A stretch of 64,000 nucleotides of DNA from Solanum dulcamara (lineage: Eukaryota > Streptophyta > Magnoliopsida > Solanales > Solanaceae). The notes below the pieces were generated by a model. The model was not told where the DNA came from, made no database searches, and was given only the letters and a program-made list of their open reading frames with translations. Of this stretch, positions 1 through 12,000 are shown one piece after another; position 1 is the first letter of the stretch; every line of letters begins with the position of its first letter. The DNA lies in the NCBI RefSeq assembly GCF_947179165.1, contig NC_077243.1:10691001-10755000 (forward strand). The letters are read 5' to 3'. The position numbers and the translations under genes are program-made.

Positions 1-25
1 CGCTCCAAAAAATTCTCCCACTCAT
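1..25 (-). CDS. CALS10: CALS10 exon 32 (partial, cut by window edge)
   Basis: The first 25 bp of the next exon: with the split base from exon 31 it reads DEWENFLER, the expected continuation after QKIFP. The acceptor is CCATATTAG at 26-34. The exon and the catalytic region continue to the left of the window. Confidence 0.9.
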
Positions 26-3000
26 CTAATATGGAACATACACGGTGGCAAAGATTAAGACAATAAAACAGTAAGGGAAGACAAAATACATAAGGCAGTG
101 ATTGATCATAGAGGCATTATCTTATCCAATGAGATGAACAACAAGATAAAAATTTATAATAGTCCCGTAAACAAACATTATATCAAATATTTTAAATAAA
201 AACAGGATACTATCAGGAAATATATGAACTCATTTTCCCTCGATTCACAGGCTCTGCAATTCCACTTTCCAAGAAGAAGCCACATGACTGATGGTGTCTT
301 CTACTAATGGTTTCTTCCACTTCTTCCTCCTATTTTCCTTTCAAACAAATGACTCTTTCCTTTTCATCTAGTATTCGGACCTATTCTTTTACTACTTTTG
401 ATTTGGTGCTTCTCTTTCACTTTACTCATCCCTTGCACTAAGTCAATTACAATGTAATCAAATAAGAAACTGAATGCCGCAATTTAACTCTTCTTTATGG
501 TTAATTGGAAATGAAAAATAAAAAATGTGCTTCGTGTTATCTTTCAATGACCTCGTTATTTTTTGATAAAGTAAATAGTTTGGTTGATGACGTGAGAAAA
601 CAAACACCTGTGTACAAGTAGTATACTAAAAACTAGAAACTCTACCCCAAAATATGGTTCTCTACAACAGTCACCGACGTTTATACAAGTAAGAACCTCG
701 TGGGTGCACTAAAAACATGAGTGTACTCCTCAAGTTTACATTGGCATTCTTAACACCTTCAAATGCTCTCTATTCCTCCATTCCAAATAACCCATATAAG
801 GGTTAAAGGAGCAACATCCCATGCCCTTGAGCTTCTCTTCCTTTTTTTAATAATCCAACTTCTACAACATTCCCTTTACTTGGAAGCAACCACTATACTT
901 TGACCCAACTCAAAACCTTCCACCACAGAGTCATTGCTCATGACAATGCAATATGAGGTGATTTACATATTCTTCAGAACATCTGGCACATAAAACATCA
1001 GCTAACAAGTGTAATCCTCCTCTTCCTCAGGTTATCAGCTAGGCTTCCTAGCTACTAGCCACACCAAAGAACACACTTCATATGCACCCTAAGAGTCTTT
1101 ATAAAAATAATGCCATAAAGTCATCTTCTCACTCAACAACAGTTTTTAGTTGTAAGCTTTACTAGAGAACATCTTGTCTCTCCTTATAGCCCAATCTGGA
1201 AAACTAGTTTTGGATACTTAGACCGAATTCGAGAGAGAAATTCTGAACAGATTCAATGATTTTTGTAAGCAAAACAAAAACTAAGGTGAAATTGAAGAAA
1301 ATGAAATATCTTGCATATATAACTTTTTATTGCCACTCCTCTTTCTTTTATCTCCTTCCAGAATTTTGCTCCTGATCAATATTTTCTACTCAAGTTTTCC
1401 ACATAATATCTCATAACTTAGGTTTTATAACTCTATTTTTAGCTATTCGAATTATTTTTAGCCGAATCCCCCGCACCCGTATCCATATATGGATCCATAT
1501 CCCCGAATCTTAAACTTTAGATCATAGAGGATCCGACCTCTAGATCCGCACCCTTATCGGACACCCACACCTGAGTCTGAGCAACTTAGCCCTTAACTAC
1601 ATATGCATCTGATCACATATGTATTATCTATTCTAACAAATAATACAAAGGAGGTTTCTCAATGCGAGATCTAACAACATCTCTCTCTGTGGCGTCAGTA
1701 CTAAGTACGCTATGGTTCAGGGCTTTAACAGGTATATTGATAGAGATTAATCGTTTTATCCCTGTGATCGCAAATCCCAAGTTCGTCTATGAAAAGCAGA
1801 TCTAATTGTATTAGTGTCTATAATTGATTTCTTCTGTGTTACTAAGGTAGTTTCCACCGCTTGTCCAAGGTTGAGCCCTGGGATTTGACAGCGGACTTAA
1901 AAAGCCACCTACAGACGCTTTACGCCCAATCATTCCGGATAATGCTTGCATTCTCTGTATTACCGCAGCTGCTAGCACAGAACTAGCCGATGCTCATTCC
2001 CCAGATACCGTCATTGCTTCTTCTCCGGGGAAAAGATGTTCAATCCCTAGATCTTTCACTTTAAATCCTCCTTGTTTTTTCTCTAACATCAGCCCCATAT
2101 TTCAATGACCTTGTTATTATATTGTTTAATTTTGTTTATGCTGATAGCTTTTCTTTTTGATAAAGTAAAGTATTTCATTAATAATATCAAGGCCGAGATG
2201 GCCACATACAAAAGAGATACCCAAAAAGGAAAACCTACAATACCTTGTCCTTTATACAAAAAGGAACTACATTGGTGCACCAAAAGAAAAATACGGGAGC
2301 GGAGGCTATTCCTCTGATGAGCAAAGCTCATCTCTGTTCCTTCAAAATCCCTCCTACTTCTCTCTCCAAATAACCCACATTAACATGGGAGGAGCAACAT
2401 ACCAAAACCTTTTGCCTTCTTCACCTAACACCAGACCATTAACCTTCCAAGTGAGCATAAACTCCATCAAGGATCCAGGCATCTCCCATGAATGCCAAAC
2501 CAACTAAAGATATCCCACAATAACCTTGTAGCTAAGTTGCAATGTAACAGAATATGATGCATGTCTTCAACTATCTCCTTTCAAAGCAAGCACCAACTAA
2601 CGCACATAATTTTCCGTTAGCTCGGTTTCTCCACCATCAAAATCGGCCCCACATCGTCACCTGTCTCCTTACCAAGGAAACACCAACTAACGCAAACAAT
2701 CTTTCGTTTCCTCAGGTTCTCCGCCATCAAAATCACCCCTTTAGCAGCTATTTAAGTGAAGAGCATTAATAACTTGGCTTAATAACTCAGACTCTTCACT
2801 TTCGGTGTCGTACTTTGTAAACACGATATGGGTAATGGGTGTCTGATCCATTTTGAATATAGTCAACCAATTTTGGATACTTTGACCAAAATAGACTAGA
2901 AAAATTCTGGACAAATACAATGATTTCTATAATAAAAACAAAAGTTAAGGTGATATTAAAGAAAATGTAATAGCTTGTACATAGAAATTTCTATATCAAT

Positions 3001-6000
3001 CTTTTTCCTTTTAGCTCCTTTTGAGATTTTCCTCTTGATCAATAGTTTCTCCTCAAGATACCTTGTATAATGTTTCATAATTTAGACATATAACTCTATT
3101 ATTAGTACCTAGATATGTACCCCAAATTTTAAAATTTAGATCATGAATGATCCGACCTCTAGATCCGCACCCGAGTCTAAGCAACATAGATTTACATAAG
3201 AAAATAATATCATGAATGTCCAATATACATTAATAACGACCAGTATCATCATTTTGGTATATTGGATGTTGAATTAGTAATTTTAATTGAAATTTGATTT
3301 CACAATTACTAAATCCATATATGCATGATAATTTTTTAATTCGTTAAACAGTGTTCACTTCAATAAATTATGCACTTCAAAAAATCGCTTTTAAAAATAC
3401 TGGAGAATACTTCAAAAGCAACCTCATTTTGAAATTAAAAATTATTACATTTTTTTAAGATTTAGGATACGTTTGGTATGTATGATGGATAAATGGAGAA
3501 AATCCTAGGATAAATTTTTAGTACCCCTTACTTCCTTGTTTGGTTACAAAATTTGGGATAACTTAATTCTATGATTTATAATTAGTATAGGGATAAGTTA
3601 TCCCTGCTTCTGGGTGGAATAATAATCATTGGATAACTAATCCCATGATTTAAAAAAAAGAAGATAAAATGACAAAAATACCCCCACAAAACCTTTTTAT
3701 ACATCACTTTTCTCACCCTTTCCACTTATGGAGAGTGTTTTTGTAAATATACAACTTATTCTTAGAAATTATGCAATGCAACAAAACAAACATTCACTAA
3801 GGGGTCGTTTGGTTGGGAACAAGTCATCCCAAGATTAGCTATCCTGGGATAAGGTGGGATAACTTATCCCAGCATGTATATGGGATAACTTATACCATCA
3901 TTATGGTATAAATGATGGGATAAGTTATCCCAAACTTGCCAACCTAACAAGACACCAAAATTTTATCCCTAGACTATTAACTATTTATCTTTATCGCTTA
4001 CACCAAACGATCCTAAGAAATAACACTAGGATACCTAACCTCATCAAAACTCTTCTTCAAACCAAACGACCCCTAAGTACTGTATAATTTATTCAATTTG
4101 CTCGATCACGCCCACCCTAGAAGTGAACTAGAATCTAAACAAAAATGTATTGTTTACAAATAACACAATATCATCTTACCAACCAAAATTTAAAAGATAA
4201 CATGAAAATGGTCGGTAATTAATTTCAAGGCGGACTTAACGCCACTGAATTGAAGTAAATGCCCGAAATTCAGATCTCGCAGTAAAAAAAAAAGAAGAGC
4301 ATTTGTTGTTATAGAACACGGAATTCAACGGTAGCAATGACAAAAAATACAAATAGAAAAGGAAAAGGCAGAAATACAATAGAAAGTTGTATACAGATCA
4401 CTACTCGTTTCTGCATTTCCTTAATTGAATTTTGGTGAATTAGGACAAAGTTCCTCAAAATCTCCGCTGACAATAAACTTATAACCGATGCATTAGGCAT
4501 TTAGTTCAATCTTACATTCTTCTCCTCCGTTTTACAGAAACAAGCAATCAAACATGAAAATTAACCTGACCACTTGTCTGGAGCCTGTATTACATGGACT
4601 CATAATGGGTGCATACAGGATACAGGTGTGTACAAGTACATAGACGAGATACGTGTCGATTTCAGTGCTCTTAGTGTAACTTAATGAATATCCACAAAAC
4701 AACCACATCCATCTGACACAAGTACATCAACGAGATGAAGGATCCATGTGACATATCAAACAGCAACACAGTTAATCTAAATTGCTGATTCAAACAAGCT
4801 TGGTCAATTAAAAGGTTAAACAAAATTGAAGAGAAGTAGGAAAATCACTTTTCTGAACTTCTCCAACGTAAAAATAGGAATACAAAGAGAAGGAAAGTGA
4901 AATTTTCCATTTTCCTTCCTGACGGTTAAAGCCAAGATGTAACAGATCTACCAACAAGAAAGTCTCAACAGCTATGCACAAGAGATTAGTAACTGACCAA
5001 ATGAAAAAGATACCTGGAAATATTTTCTGAAGATAGAAAAGGGTAGATATGCCATCTTCATTTTCTTCTCGCAGATCAGAGGAACTATATAGCACTGTTT
5101 CACTATAGTAAGGCGTGAAGACACTGTTTCCAATATAACCATATTAGGAAACATCCAGATTTTGTTCTTATGTCAAAAATTTAACCAAAAAAAGGTGACA
5201 GCATCAAAATACCAGAATGATATCATCTCACTAACTGGCTTAGCTGGTGGCATGTCCATAAATAAAGAATTTGTAAAGAACTCCAATCTTCTTCTTGCTT
5301 CGAGATTCTTAGGAATGTTAGCAGCCGAATCCTTCACAGTAAGAAGTAAATGCAGCCTTTTCACCTGTTCTTTCTGTAAGATGCACAAGAGATTAAACAG
5401 CTTACTATATCAACAAAGGGGACTAGCAAGGGGGGGAAAAGGGGCTAAGAAAGCTACTGTAAAATAGCATGACACATAAATGAAAAATTCAACAAAAAGT
5501 ACTAGATTCGTACAATTTCAGGATCTCTAGGCCACTCCACCCTAGAAAAGAGTCGTCCCTCATTCCTTGCCCTTGCTAATATATTCCAAGTATCGAGCTG
5601 CTCTCTGCCCAGATAAAGAACATATTTAACTCTCAAAACATCCCAAACAACGAACCATTTGATGTTTGAGCAAAATAATCATGAAAAAGATTCACCTTAA
5701 ATCAGATGACAGCAGATCATGGGTAACAACCTCATACAGATCATACATAGCTTTGGCAGCACCCTTTGAAAGTTCAGGAGTTTCATTGCGAATCTGAAAT
5801 GGTACAAGAATTTGGAAATACAATGAGAGACATGAGTGACATAATATCATAAAAGCACAAGATGTATTTAAAATAAGAACCAAGACTAATAATGTGAAAT
5901 CCTAAGAGTGAGCAGCTTAACACAAAATTTATTAAAAACAATCTCAGAGACAAACAACATAATATGGAAAGAATCAAACTTAGAAGCAGGTGTTAAACAT

Positions 6001-9000
6001 AGATTACCTGTGTGATGCAGTCAGTGAAACACCAAAAAAAAAATATAAGGGGAGCCTACGACATGGAAATCTGCTAGATGTGCTGCATAAGGTTCAGTTA
6101 ATTTCAAAATTTTGCACTTTCTCTCATTTATGATCCTGACATGGGATTTCATTGAATGCCACATCGCCTAAAATCTGCTCCATCCGACACAATTTGGTCG
6201 CCCACTTTCGGTTCGGCAAGATTACTAAGAGAGCGAGTACAAACATGAACTATTTATTATTCGCTGCGATACATGTAAAACCAACTTTTGACTAATGTAG
6301 TAGAAACGCCCGTGGTGAGAATAATTATACGAACAAATATCGCTTCAGAATGATATATTGGAAAAGTCAACGAGTTTTATAGGTATGCCAATTTTTAGAA
6401 TAATTCTCGATTCCTCCTCCTCCTTCAAAATAGCTCCCTCTTCCCTCTGACCTAACTTGGTAGCCCACTTTTAATTCAGCACGATCACTAAGAGAGCGGG
6501 TACAAACACGAGCAGTTTATTATTCACTGTGATACATGTCAAACCACATTTTGACAAATATTGTGAAAATGCCAGTGGTGAGAATAATTATATGAACAAA
6601 CATTGCTTCAGAATGATATATTGGAAAAGTCAACGAGTTTTATAAGTATATCAATTTTTCAAATAACTCCTCCTCGGTTCCTCCTCTTTTTGATGAACTG
6701 GTGAAATTTTGATTGCTTGATTTCCTCGCCGTTCTTTTTATGAACCGGGAAAGTCTTGTTTGCTTATTATTTATTGATATAAAATTTCTCTTTACATTTT
6801 TAGAATATATAAATTTTGTGTTATATCCTTACTTGTGACTATTTATGCATGGTCAAGATTTTAAGAAATTGAGTATAAAGATTCATATTCAGTTTTAAGG
6901 TATTGACAATTGTCATTGTCAATTTTATGTGTGCTATTTCGACCGACTTTGAGCACAAGCTCAAGCCTCTTGCTTGTTACATTGACTTGAATTGAGCTCA
7001 AGCTATGAAAGTATTTGTTTAATCAGGAAAAGCTTGAACAAAGAGCAGTTGAGCCAAGCCAAGCTACCCATGTCTCAGCTCACTAGCACCCCTGAGCCAG
7101 CCACAGGCACTAATGTTATGAGTTGCAACACATTTGGTATGACAAAACCACTATAAGAAAAACCCACATGCAGTTACATAAACCAGCATTGGCTATTCAC
7201 AAACACTGAACAAAAGTCTGCTATAAATTTCTAAAAGAAAATGATCTAGAAAATATTAGGTGATCTATATCCCTACATCAAGAAGATCCAAATTGTCTAT
7301 CCACTGAGATGAACACAAGATTCAATTATGGTAGCGTGTTTTTTACTTGGCTAGCTGCTAAAAGGTTTATCTTGACAGCGGAAAATCTTGGAAAGCAGAA
7401 AGTTGCTTGCACAGCAGGTGTTATATGTACAAGGAGGAAGGCGAGGACATGTCATGTTCCTATTCAATGTGATCTCACAATGATATTATAGTGGGATATG
7501 CTTAGGTGGTTTGGTACCTCATGGGCAATGCCAAGAACTGTGAAAGACTTGATGTTCCGTTGGAGGAAAAGACGCAGGACATGGAACGTGGTTCCACTAG
7601 CGTTAATGTGGGCGGTGTGGAGAGAGAAATAGGAGAGCTTTTGAGGGGGAAGAGTCGAGATTTTCTCAATTCAGTAGTAGCCTCTGATCACTTGCTTTCT
7701 TTTGGTGCACCCTTAGAGTTCCCAATTGTATAGAAGATTGGATGGAATTTGTAGAGAATCATCTATTTTTTTTTGTAGATTCTCTACCTTTTTCGTATAC
7801 CCCTTGCATACTGCCAGACTTTTGGCCATCTTAATAAATGAAAATATGTTTACTTGATCAAAAAAAGGTAAAAACAGATATGATAACACACAGGCAGGTG
7901 AGGTCAGTTACCAAGTGGACTACTTAACAATCTCAACACGAACAATAGTACAAGGTAGAATGTTACCAAAAGTCCAGTCAAAGCTGTAAATCTTGATAAC
8001 ACAATTGGAAGTTTCTTCAGTGATAAGGTTATGACAAGTGAACCCTCCATTATGCTACTGTTGATCTCTCGATATATTCTTTCAACCCTACCATCAAGGA
8101 AAACATGAACATTGACCACGTCAGAGCAATAACAACATCAAATAAACCATACGCAACAAGAAAAACTAGGTAAACTCTTGTTTGCCAGGGATAAGAAGTC
8201 ACACCAAAGTCTTCCCTCTCCATCGACCAGAGAGTATAAGATCTTCTCGATACTGTAATAGCACTCCTGGACAGCATAGGACATGTACTCATCCCTGCAT
8301 ATTCTAGTCCACAGATCTCCTTGTGTGTCTTTGCAATCCAAAGCCAAATCAATAGCCAGCAATATCTGTAAATATTGTTCCATTTACAAACAGAGTGTGG
8401 ATACTCTCCGACATAAAAATTATAGGAAAAATTCTGCTGTGAGCACCTTACTGCAGAGAAGAAACAGAGGCCATTGTACAAGTCGTAGACTTCCCATGTT
8501 GCTAGGCATTGAAAGCAAATCCATCTCCCTAGGGAAAATCAGGACATTGGAACCATAAAGAAAATATTTGAGAATGAAAAGCAAAAGATTATAATAGGGA
8601 AAGGGACAACTGCCAAATTGGGTCACAAGAGTCAGAAAATTACCTGTTACTGACGTAATCCTCTTCACGCAAACTTTTAATAATATCATTCCAAAATGGT
8701 GAAAAGAGAGCTGCATATGCTTTGTTGTTATCTTGAGATGTCTGCAAAATTGAAGAAACTTTTAGCTATACATGTTATAATGGAAGAACATATTAACTAT
8801 AGACATACACAAAACACTACCTCAGAGTGTTGGACTAAGAAAAAGTAATGATTCCTTAATCATATCACATCCATATCAAGGAAAAGCACAAGTATATTGA
8901 TAATCCATACAGATCAGAATGCACATTCAGCACATATTTTAGGTTTGAATGGATACTGAAGACTACAGGTACATTTTTAAGTATCTTTCTATTTGTTTTT

Positions 9001-12000
9001 ATCAGGTAAATATTTCATTAATCACAAGGCAATAATCGGTCATATACAAGACGTATACCAAAAAGTAAAGAACCTACAAAAAGAAATGGTTCTCTACAAA
9101 AGAGACCCAATCCACTATACAACCCAGAACTACAGGGGTTCACCAAATATAAATAAAAGATCGGACACTACTCCTCAACTTGCTCAACTCTACCCCTTCA
9201 AAATCCCTCTTGTTTCTCTCTCCAAACAATCCACATCAATGTCATAGGCACAACATTCCATACCCTGTACTTTCTCCTGCTTCTTCCAGTTTTCCAGCAA
9301 AACAACAGGGTTTTTTTTGAAACTGGCAAAACAATAGGTTTCCACAGATCTCAACATTGTCCAAGACATACCAAACCTGCTAAACATATCCCACCAGAGT
9401 CTCGCGGCCAAGCTGCAATGTAGAAGAGGATGATCTTTTTTTTGAAAATTGGTAATTCGTGTTCCCCAACATTAAGGCCTATGCTGGCCACCTCCAAAAA
9501 ATTATCGGCAATGAGCCTAGGAAACACAAACTTGTAGAAGAAGAGGATCTACCGCCTTCTTGCATAAGTAACACCAGCTCATGCAAACAACTTTTCTTTT
9601 TCTAGGGGTTCTACATGGTGAAGATCGCCCCTCTAACAATTAACCATGTGAAAAAACAACCTTCCTTGTCATCTAATAAACCAAATCGAGGTTTTCAGAA
9701 AAAGTCTCTCCTGCTCTCACCAAAAGCATCTCATAAAAGGACTTGACAGAGAATGCACAATTGTTCCCCAACTTACATCTCATCGACTCAAGTCTATAGA
9801 TTGGCTCGCAATGCCTATGGAGTAAAGTTAGCATCCTTTAAAACTCAATTATGTCCCATTCCTGGAAAACCCTCCAAAACCTCTAATCCAAGAACGTTTC
9901 TTCCTCGTGTCCCCCTTAAGCAAGGTCGACTTCTGCACAAGGGTTAACTTCTCTTCCAAAAATATTAATGAGAGTTCGACTGCTGCAAGCCTGGCACCTT
10001 CTCTTCGACTGATGCGAAGGTAAGTTTTCTCTTCGCTTCTTCTGTTCCTCTTCTTCTCTTCTCCTCTATTTTCTATTTTTTCCTCCTCTTCTTCTCTTCT
10101 TCTTTTCTCTGTTGCTACTTGACTGCACTGTTGAGGCTGGGTTACTCTTTTTGGTATTCTTCTTTTATATTTTTCAGTTCAACTTGCTGCATTTATTTTT
10201 TATATTCTGCTTGCTTTTTTTTCTATTCTGCAATTATTTTCTCTGTTTTGTAATTTCTTTCCCTGTTCTTCTCTGTATTTTGACTCTCTCCTGCAATTTT
10301 TTCTCTGTTCTGCTCTGTTTTTTCATCTCAGTTGACTGTCCATTTTCATTGTTTTGTATTTTTTTTGTGTGTGTGATTGTAGTAAATTCTGCTTAAATGA
10401 CATCAAGCCAAAAAGAGAACCAGCTTGGGCATATGGAACTTCAATGGGAAATAACTGAAAAGTCCAATGTATCTATTGTCAAAAGACATACTACGGTGGA
10501 ATACATTATCACAAGAAACATCTAATTGGTGGTTATAGAGATGTCGTTGTATATCAAAAAGTTCCAGATTTTGTTACGGAAGAAATGAGAGAGTATGTTA
10601 GGAGAAAAATGAGGTAAAAACTCAAATGAGCCATGTCGCACCTATGGTTAATTGTGTTGATGAAGATGATCAAACGGATGAGGATGGTGTTGAAGAAGCC
10701 AATGATATATCAATGGGATCTCACTCAAAATCTCAAAGAAAGTCTTCAACTAGTGGAGATCCCTACCTCAATCCCCTTTAGATACCAAAAAATCCAAAAC
10801 GAACTCCCATTCACTATAATAGAGAATCTAGCGGTGGAAATGCAACTGTTGATCCATGTTCTCCACTTGACCCCAAAACTCATCTTCATCATAATGAAAT
10901 CCAGAAAACACCAATTTGCATGGTCCTAAGCTTTCTCAAGATCCAGCTTACATAATATCACGACTCACCTTTCTTCTTTCTAGAATCCACCAATTCATAT
11001 GCCTCAAGAACTGCATCTAGAATCTGCCTTCCTTCCACTAACTTCCACTAATGCATTTTGCAAAGTTGACAGTGTCTCTTCCAGCACCTTCTTTAATCTT
11101 CTTTAGTCTATTGGAAAGCACCTTAGAAATCATCCTATAGATACTTCACACCAAACTAATAGGTATAAAGTCCTTAATGTTTGTCACTCCTTCCTACTTC
11201 AGTAACAACAGTAATAAATGATGCATTAGAATACTATGGAACTGCCCGATTCTTGGGACTCCACAATGGTTTCCATCAACTCTCCCTTAACTGTCCTCCA
11301 ACACTGCTGAAAAAAACTAAAGTGAATTCATCAGGTCCCAAGGCCTTGTCTTATCTCATATTTGATATGAAACAGTACATGCGGGATAAACATGCAGATT
11401 AATTCCTAGTTTTCAATTTAACCTTAGTCAATTGCTCAATCTTACATAACCCCATCGAAAGTACCCAAAAGCCTGAAATATTTCATCTATTTTTTTTTAG
11501 AAAGGTAACGTTTACTTCAATATATCCACAAGTATACTACTCCTTCAAAAAGTTTTACTTACATCATTCCTAAGATCTTCTAGTTACAGCCAATCAATAA
11601 CATTAAACACATCTCCAGTATCTCCTATCACTATTTGCTTACACCAAAAATAGTAAAGCCCTAAGGCAGTTTACCTTTATCTTCTGAATACTGTTTTGTT
11701 TTCCTTCAAAACATCTTTGATTCCTTTCATTCCAAATCATCCACCAAATTCATTGTGTCACGAAATCTTGCTATGGTTGTCATTTTCCAATCATTTAGGT
11801 TCCTTCTCAGAGACAGGTTCCACCCTTGTCTAGTCCATAATTCTGCCACTGTTGCTTCTTGTGCTTGGCTCAGACTATGTAGTACAGGGAAAGCATGTTT
11901 GAGTGTCTCCTGTCCACATCAAATGTCATTCCAAAAAGCTACTTTTTCTCCATTGCCCACCTTACAGCTTGTTCTCTCCCTGAACAGTTGCCATAGGTTT

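Larger units (their letters stand above)
26..5013 (-). other. CALS10 intron 31 (5.0 kb)
   Basis: Bounded by donor GTATCT after exon 31 and acceptor ATATTAG before exon 32. It contains minus-strand L1 3' fragments, two MULE-type MITEs, a Tourist-type MITE and a composite plastid-derived insert, listed separately. Stretches 34-540 and 4080-5013 show nothing recognisable. Confidence 0.85.

Noticed and set aside
1662..1805. Functional psaJ gene
   Set aside because: Diverged after about 33 residues, several conserved residues changed, surrounded by nuclear repeats and inside a nuclear gene intron.
1846..2042. Functional rRNA gene
   Set aside because: Only about 195 bp of 16S rRNA, with changes in the invariant 530 loop.
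5162..5467. Plus-strand 101-codon frame
   Set aside because: It is the antisense shadow of CALS10 exon 30, which has strong homology and splice sites.
8050..8481. 143-codon minus-strand frame as an independent gene
   Set aside because: It reads through introns in the wrong frame across CALS10 exons 25-27.
10112..10396. 94-codon hydrophobic plus-strand frame
   Set aside because: It is a translation of a T-rich, low-complexity stretch (Phe/Leu/Cys only) upstream of the hAT fragment.
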